The position numbers and the translations under genes were made by a program. From an uncultured Bacteroidales bacterium (lineage in GTDB: Bacteria > Bacteroidota > Bacteroidia > Bacteroidales > Paludibacteraceae): DNA of 64,000 nucleotides. The DNA is taken from NCBI GenBank assembly GCA_900316005.1, contig ONBH01000002.1, positions 62,001-126,000 on the forward strand. Direction: 5' to 3'. Shown in pieces: positions 57,707-64,000 of this stretch (the stretch's first letter is position 1; each line of letters begins with the position of its first letter). The notes beneath the pieces are model-generated. The model ran no database searches, was not told the DNA's origin, and worked only from the letters and a program-made list of their open reading frames with translations.

Positions 57707-60178
57707 TTACTTGCCGGAACCCTGTACTCCGCCGCCACCGCCGAGGCGATTCAGTTCATCCAGATCACCTACCTTACGCTGCTTGTGTTGCTGGTACTGA
57801 CCGAACATCCAGGTCAGAGAAAGCATCACGCGCTGCTGGCGAACGGTATTCTTGTACCAGCTGCTGTAGCCCTGCGTCAGGTTCATACTTTCGCTCCGGA
57901 AGACCATAGAGCGGAGCATATCTTGTATGTTGAGGTTGATGATGAGGCCCTTCTGCATGATCATCTTGCGTACGCCGAAACTCATGTAGTACGTGCTGCC
58001 TTGTCTATCGTAGCCGATGGTCATGGGTGACGACCAGTTGCCGTCCAGCATCATGATCCAGTCTTTGGGCAGATAGGCAGCGAGCGTGCCGCCCGCGTAG
58101 CCGTAGTGGCTGCCTAATTCATAGACGGGTTTGCCTTCGGCATTCTTCTCGTAGGAGCGGTTCCGGAAGTGATACCAGCCGGCATTGATCGTAAGTGCCA
58201 GCCATGCACCTTGTACCGATTTCTTGCCATTTTCGCCGGTGGCATACTTGGGCACGATGGGCAGTTCGGTCAGCGATATATTGCCGCCATGGGTGGTGCA
58301 GGTGCCGAAATTGGTGTATTTCATCTCGCCCATGCCTGTAGGCAGAATGGTGGTGCGTTGCGAGAACATATCTTGCGTATGGGCGAAGTTGAAGGTCACA
58401 TTCAGGTATTGCGTCCACGAGAAATGCAGTTCTACGTCGTTGTTAAATTCCGGCGTGAGTTCGGTGTTACCCCTCTGGTAGGAATAGGCGTCAATATAGG
58501 TAATGAAAGGGTTCATCATCCAGTAGTTGGGGCGCTTGATGCGTCGGGTGTAGCTGGCACTGACGCTGATGGCTTGCTGTAGCTTGCCTAAAGGCTTAGA
58601 TGTATAGCCCACATATGCCGTTGGGAAGGGATTGAAATACGACTTGCGGGTGATGGTATCGGCTGTGTACCAGTCGCCTCGGCTGTAGGTGTATTCGCCC
58701 CGAACGCCTATCTTGACCGACCAGTGTTCGCCAAACTGTTTGCCCAGGGATATATAGGCAGCGGCGACGTGTTCGCGGTAGCGGAAGTCAGAGGGTGTCT
58801 CGCTCTGTAGGGCGTCATTGATGAGCGAGTCGGTGGTCATATGGTTGTTGGTGGACGAAAGCGCGTATTTGACGCCGCACTCCAGCATGCCTGTCTGCCA
58901 GAACTTGGTCTGGAAATCCAACTTGGCGCTATAGATATCCACCGCCTGTCGGCTTTCGATATCCAGACCTACTTTCCTAATGCCGATGTAGTCGGTCAGT
59001 TGCATGTTGTGCGTAGTAGTCTTATAGCGGTTGTAGTCGGCATTGACGGTCAGTTCGCGTTCCAGGGTCTCCGAGAACGTATGGGTGTAGTTGATGTTGG
59101 CGGTGTGCTGCGGCGCCATGGTGCGGGTCTTGGTGCCCGTAAAGGAATTGGTGGTGTCGGTCCCGATAACGGTGTATGCCTGATTGCGGCCATCCATAAT
59201 CTTCTGCTCCATGACCATGATCGGCACCTGCAAGATAAAGCCGAAGGTGTTGGCAGAATCGATATACCAGTCGTTGCCCGCCTTGAGCATGTAGTACTGG
59301 AAATTAACCCCGTAGCCGGACTTGGAGTAGTTGTTGAGCGTCGGGGTCGTTCTGCCCGTCTCGAAATCGATATCATTCTGCGCAAAGACTTGCGTCAGTT
59401 GGCCGAAGGTGTAGGTCTGCTTGCCTCGGTAGTTGAGGTTGAGGGATATCATGTCGCTATTGAGCCACCGTTTCACATCGCCGAAATACATACCGCCGTA
59501 GCCCGCCGAGAGCATACCGTTCAGCCCACGCATCATATTACGCTTGGTTTTGATGTTGATGATGCCTCCCTGACCGCTGGCATCGTATTTGGCAGAGGGG
59601 TTTGAGATGATCTCGATCTTCTCCAGGGTGTTACCATCCGTACCGTCGAGCATGGCTTTGAGTTGCTGACCGCTCAGGTACGAGGGTTTGCCGTCCACAT
59701 AGATCTCTACCGACTTGCCGTTGACCGTTATGTTGCCGTCCTTGTCGATACGCACACCGGGCGCACGCCGCAGTATGTCGTTGCCGTTGGAACCTGCCGA
59801 AAGGGGCGAGGCGCTGACATTGAGTACCAGTTTGTCCATCTGGCGCTCGATAAGCGGTTTCTTAGCCTTGACCTCTACTTCGGCCAACTGTTCGGTCTCT
59901 TCCGTAAGGATGAAATCCGGGCCTCCGTAGGCTGTGTGGTAGCCGATGAACGAGGCCTGCAGGATGTACTGCCCGGGCTTGGCGTCCGCCACCGGTACTT
60001 CGTACTGCCCCTGCTCATCGGTGATGCAGCCGGTGATCAGAGTAGAGTCGGGTGATAGAATCGAAATAGTCACATACGGCATCGCTTCGCCGTTAGCGTT
60101 GGTCACCGTGCCGCGTAGGGTCTCTGCCGACAAACCGACACTGAGGATAAGCATAATTCCCAATACAAGTTTTTTCAT
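57707..60178 (-). CDS. large outer-membrane beta-barrel protein with CarboxypepD-regulatory-like and plug domains
   Basis: This 823-residue protein has a signal peptide (MKKLVLGIMLILSVGLSAE) and a CarboxypepD-regulatory-like domain (LRGTVTNANGEAMPYVTISILSPDSTLITG, about 20-105). A TonB-plug-like region (ILRRAPGVRIDKDGNITVNGKSVEIYVDGKPSYLSGQQLKAML, about 140-190) and a long barrel follow. It ends in GGGGGVQGSGK, not the usual aromatic residue. It fits the Bacteroidota outer membrane beta-barrel family; no ligand can be named and no SusD partner is adjacent. The ATG at 60178 precedes the signal peptide; an earlier ATG at 60211 adds a basic extension and is less likely. A TACTTTTG box at 60234-60241 may be its -7 element, but no TTTG lies at the right distance. 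Confidence 0.85.
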   Translation of the reverse strand: MKKLVLGIMLILSVGLSAETLRGTVTNANGEAMPYVTISILSPDSTLITGCITDEQGQYEVPVADAKPGQYILQASFIGYHTAYGGPDFILTEETEQLAEVEVKAKKPLIERQMDKLVLNVSASPLSAGSNGNDILRRAPGVRIDKDGNITVNGKSVEIYVDGKPSYLSGQQLKAMLDGTDGNTLEKIEIISNPSAKYDASGQGGIINIKTKRNMMRGLNGMLSAGYGGMYFGDVKRWLNSDMISLNLNYRGKQTYTFGQLTQVFAQNDIDFETGRTTPTLNNYSKSGYGVNFQYYMLKAGNDWYIDSANTFGFILQVPIMVMEQKIMDGRNQAYTVIGTDTTNSFTGTKTRTMAPQHTANINYTHTFSETLERELTVNADYNRYKTTTHNMQLTDYIGIRKVGLDIESRQAVDIYSAKLDFQTKFWQTGMLECGVKYALSSTNNHMTTDSLINDALQSETPSDFRYREHVAAAYISLGKQFGEHWSVKIGVRGEYTYSRGDWYTADTITRKSYFNPFPTAYVGYTSKPLGKLQQAISVSASYTRRIKRPNYWMMNPFITYIDAYSYQRGNTELTPEFNNDVELHFSWTQYLNVTFNFAHTQDMFSQRTTILPTGMGEMKYTNFGTCTTHGGNISLTELPIVPKYATGENGKKSVQGAWLALTINAGWYHFRNRSYEKNAEGKPVYELGSHYGYAGGTLAAYLPKDWIMMLDGNWSSPMTIGYDRQGSTYYMSFGVRKMIMQKGLIINLNIQDMLRSMVFRSESMNLTQGYSSWYKNTVRQQRVMLSLTWMFGQYQQHKQRKVGDLDELNRLGGGGGVQGSGK

Positions 60179-60289
60179 ATTTTTGGTTCTTTTAATTAGT
60201 AGCACTTTCACGTTGGCTTTTCAAAAGCGACTGCAAAAGTACTGCTTTTTCGGGAAATGGACTATGAAAAAACGGACATTTTAATTTTT

Positions 60290-61150
60290 TCAGGCAAAAA
60301 AGATGGAAAAATCGTCTGTCAGCGGTATGCCTAACATCCGAAAATGACTTGGGGTGAAGCATCCCATCTGCTGAAACTCCAGTGCCATGTGGCTCAGGTC
60401 GTAGTAGCCGTGGCAGAGGGCGATATGTATCAGGTCTATCGGGTGGCCCGCTGCGGCTTCCTTCTGCATATGTTGCAGCGTGCGGTGGAAACGCCTCAAG
60501 CGGATGAACTGTTTGGGCGGTATGCCCACGTATTGTCGGAAGATGCGCAGAAACTGCCTCTCGCTCAGGCATGCCTCCTCCGCCATTCGGCTGGTACTGA
60601 TGTCGCCTTTCAGCGCATCGCAGGCTTCTATGGCTTTCTGCAGCCGGCTGTAGCTCACGTTCTCGCGGCGTGGCAAATGTCCGGCAAAGAATGCGTCTAT
60701 CAAGTTGGCTATCATCTCGGCATCGGTGGCTGATTTGAAGATCTGGTCGCATTGCTTCAGACCCTCGTCGCCATATTCGGCGGCGGTCAGTATCTGGTCG
60801 CCTATCTGCTGCAGGTCGATGCCTAACAGCGCGTGCAGTCCGCCGGGTTCGAAGTCTAAGAGCATCCCCTCGAACCATCCGCTCAGGGTGGTCAGCGCCA
60901 CAGGCTTGCGATATGGACCCAATATGGTCAACCCGTCAGAAAATGTCCCGTTGAAGTCGGCTTTTGCGTTGCGCATGAACACCAGGCTGCCGTAGTTGGG
61001 CAGTAACTGCTGTACATGCTTGCCGTTGACAAAACGCGGGTCATCGTCCGGTGGCGCCATGGTATCTGTTGAGCCCTCCGCGCGCACGAACACGTAGCGC
61101 GTGATATAAGGTTGCAATGCGGGGGTGGGGTAGCGAATCTCGAAATGCAT
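60290..61150 (-). CDS. AraC family transcriptional regulator
   Basis: This 286-residue protein has an unassigned N-terminal sensor part (about 1-160, with YVFVRAEGS and GPYRKPVALTTLSGWFEGMLLDFEPGGLHALLG). The C-terminal AraC double helix-turn-helix follows (about 175-275: SRMAEEACLSERQFLRIFRQYVGIPPKQFIRLRRFHRTLQHMQ, then IALCHGYYDLSHMALEFQQMGCFTPSHFRM). The effector is unknown. It lies 111 bp upstream of the large barrel gene on the same strand, so that gene may be a target. dapA lies 16 bp upstream in the same direction. Confidence 0.9.
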   Translation of the reverse strand: MHFEIRYPTPALQPYITRYVFVRAEGSTDTMAPPDDDPRFVNGKHVQQLLPNYGSLVFMRNAKADFNGTFSDGLTILGPYRKPVALTTLSGWFEGMLLDFEPGGLHALLGIDLQQIGDQILTAAEYGDEGLKQCDQIFKSATDAEMIANLIDAFFAGHLPRRENVSYSRLQKAIEACDALKGDISTSRMAEEACLSERQFLRIFRQYVGIPPKQFIRLRRFHRTLQHMQKEAAAGHPIDLIHIALCHGYYDLSHMALEFQQMGCFTPSHFRMLGIPLTDDFSIFFA

Positions 61151-61166
61151 TGTTCCGATTGTGCAC

Positions 61167-62042
61167 TTACTTTGTCAGTTTTTCCAGGGCTTGGTCTATC
61201 TCGCGCTGTACCGATTCGCTGTTGGGTACTAAGGGCAGACGCAGGTAGTTGCCCAGTAAACCCATCCGGCTTAGTACTGTTTTTATGCCGGCGGGGTTTC
61301 CTTCCTTGAATAACAGACCAATCATCGCTTGGTAGCGAGCCTGTAGTGCTGCATCCTTCTCGCGCACGATGCGCCCGAAGTCCTCCGGCCAGGCGTTGCT
61401 TGCCACGCTTATCAGTCCGTCTGCGCCCGCCTGCATCAGTTCGCATGCGATGCCGTCATCGCCGCTGATAATGGATAGTTGACAGTTGATAGTTGACATT
61501 TTCATCGCTATCAACCGTTTGATTTGCTCCATGTTGCCGCTGGCTTCTTTGATGCCGATGATGCGTTCGGGGTAGGCTTCGTGTAGCCGCATGACGGTTT
61601 CGGGTAGCATGTTCACACCCGTACGCCCGGGCACGTTATAGAGTATGACAGGTATGGGCGACGCCTCAGCAATCATGGCGAAATGCCGATAGAGGCCTTC
61701 CTGCGAGGGCTTGTTGTAGTACGGGCATACGCTCAGTATTGCTGCATAGTCGCGCCTCAACTCCTCGCCGGCTTGGCAGATATGTTCTACAACCGATTGT
61801 GTGCAGTTGCCGCCGGCTCCTAATACCAGCGGTATGCGACCGGCTACCTGGCGGGCCACAAACTGCCTGACCTCCATGCGTTCCGTCTCCGTCAGCGTGA
61901 CGGCTTCACCCGTGGTGCCTAACACCACCAGATAATCCACTCCGCCGGCTATCTGGCGCTCGATGAGCTGTTGCAGTGCTCTGTAGTCCACACTACCACT
62001 CGCCGTAAACGGCGTTACCAATGCTGTGCCTAATCCTTTCAT
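61167..62042 (-). CDS. dapA: 4-hydroxy-tetrahydrodipicolinate synthase with an in-frame repeat
   Basis: This 291-residue enzyme condenses pyruvate and aspartate semialdehyde for lysine and diaminopimelate. GTTGE (43-47), Tyr135 in PVILYNVPGRTG and the Schiff-base Lys165 in IIGIKEASGN are present. Residues 182-192 (MSTINCQLSII) are encoded by ATCAACT-type intergenic repeat sequence and replace the usual variable strand before SGDD. The barrel pattern resumes directly after it, so the enzyme is probably active. Confidence 0.94.
   Translation of the reverse strand: MKGLGTALVTPFTASGSVDYRALQQLIERQIAGGVDYLVVLGTTGEAVTLTETERMEVRQFVARQVAGRIPLVLGAGGNCTQSVVEHICQAGEELRRDYAAILSVCPYYNKPSQEGLYRHFAMIAEASPIPVILYNVPGRTGVNMLPETVMRLHEAYPERIIGIKEASGNMEQIKRLIAMKMSTINCQLSIISGDDGIACELMQAGADGLISVASNAWPEDFGRIVREKDAALQARYQAMIGLLFKEGNPAGIKTVLSRMGLLGNYLRLPLVPNSESVQREIDQALEKLTK
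61467..61499. repeat. ATCAACT-type repeat inside dapA
   Basis: The minus strand reads ATGTCAACTATCAACTGTCA and on, the same unit as in the gaps at 1866, 2563 and 9427. It lies in frame and gives MSTINCQLSII in DapA. Confidence 0.8.
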
Positions 62043-62091
62043 ATGCTTCTCTATTTTTGCAATGTATTCTCCCTTGTGGCGAAGTCGGGGG

Positions 62092-64000
<1,909 letters not shown>

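Overview
This 64 kb window comes from a Bacteroidota chromosome, most likely of the order Bacteroidales. The promoters have the Bacteroidetes form (TTTG, a spacer of about 20 bp, then TAnnTTTG), and Shine-Dalgarno sites are not evident. Families typical of the phylum are present: DUF4296 and DUF6913 proteins, class III fructose-bisphosphatase, the RhuM family, Na/Pi cotransporter with a PhoU tail, and CarboxypepD-regulatory-like outer-membrane barrels. I see no plasmid, phage, integrase, IS element or CRISPR array. Most of the window is core metabolism plus one large surface-polysaccharide locus.

Layout. 1-4.0 kb (minus): rpsI-rplM with a structured leader, a DUF4296 lipoprotein, lspA and metK; metK is preceded by a SAM-II-like riboswitch. 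4.1-5.5 kb: a rhuM gene between 36-bp direct repeats. 5.6-6.6 kb: psuG. 6.7-10.4 kb (plus): three secreted proteins of unknown role, the first with collagen-like Gly-rich segments. 10.4-18.1 kb: gcvP, a YitT protein, an O-methyltransferase, an Lrp/AsnC regulator, trpS and a FadL-like porin. 18.6-21.8 kb: a TPR protein, ribH, an ACT-less aspartokinase and a second YitT protein. 21.9-24.9 kb: sugar-nucleotide genes (nucleotidyltransferase, galE, manA). 25-30.6 kb (minus): mfd, kdsB, deoD and an outer-membrane protein. 30.6-46.2 kb (minus): nptA and a polysaccharide cluster with two flippases, two Wzy-type polymerases, LicD, Stealth, a fused cytidylyltransferase/SDR (CDP-ribitol synthase type), acetyltransferase, GT2, a secreted phosphodiesterase-like enzyme and two UDP-sugar dehydrogenases. 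46.3-48.3 kb: fbp. 48.9 kb: tRNA-Glu(CTC). 49.2-56.2 kb (plus): nadE, murB, murA, dsbD, rlmB. 56.2-64 kb (minus): rsmD, a membrane-anchored hypothetical, a large outer-membrane barrel, an AraC regulator, dapA, DUF6913 and the 3' part of ligA.

The polysaccharide cluster reads as a nearly continuous unit with overlapping or nearly abutting genes. GalE, ManA, KdsB, Ugd and the second dehydrogenase would supply sugars. The CDP-polyol synthase, LicD and Stealth genes suggest a phosphodiester-linked, teichoic-acid-like glycan exported by the Wzx/Wzy route. No initiating phosphoglycosyltransferase lies in the window.

The most unusual layer is between the genes. Short-period repeat families (ATCAATT-, GAGAGTTTA-, AAGATTT-, CCGAGAA-type) fill many gaps, run into gene ends and even lie in frame inside kdsB and dapA. 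A separate element of about 100 bp occurs in three full and two partial copies; it folds into hairpins whose stems differ in sequence but keep pairing. Arrays of CG-containing units phased at about 11 bp occur at three sites, one as a 126-bp inverted repeat. Promoters share a conserved spacer, and about 100 bp including the promoter is duplicated upstream of metK and fbp, 44 kb apart.
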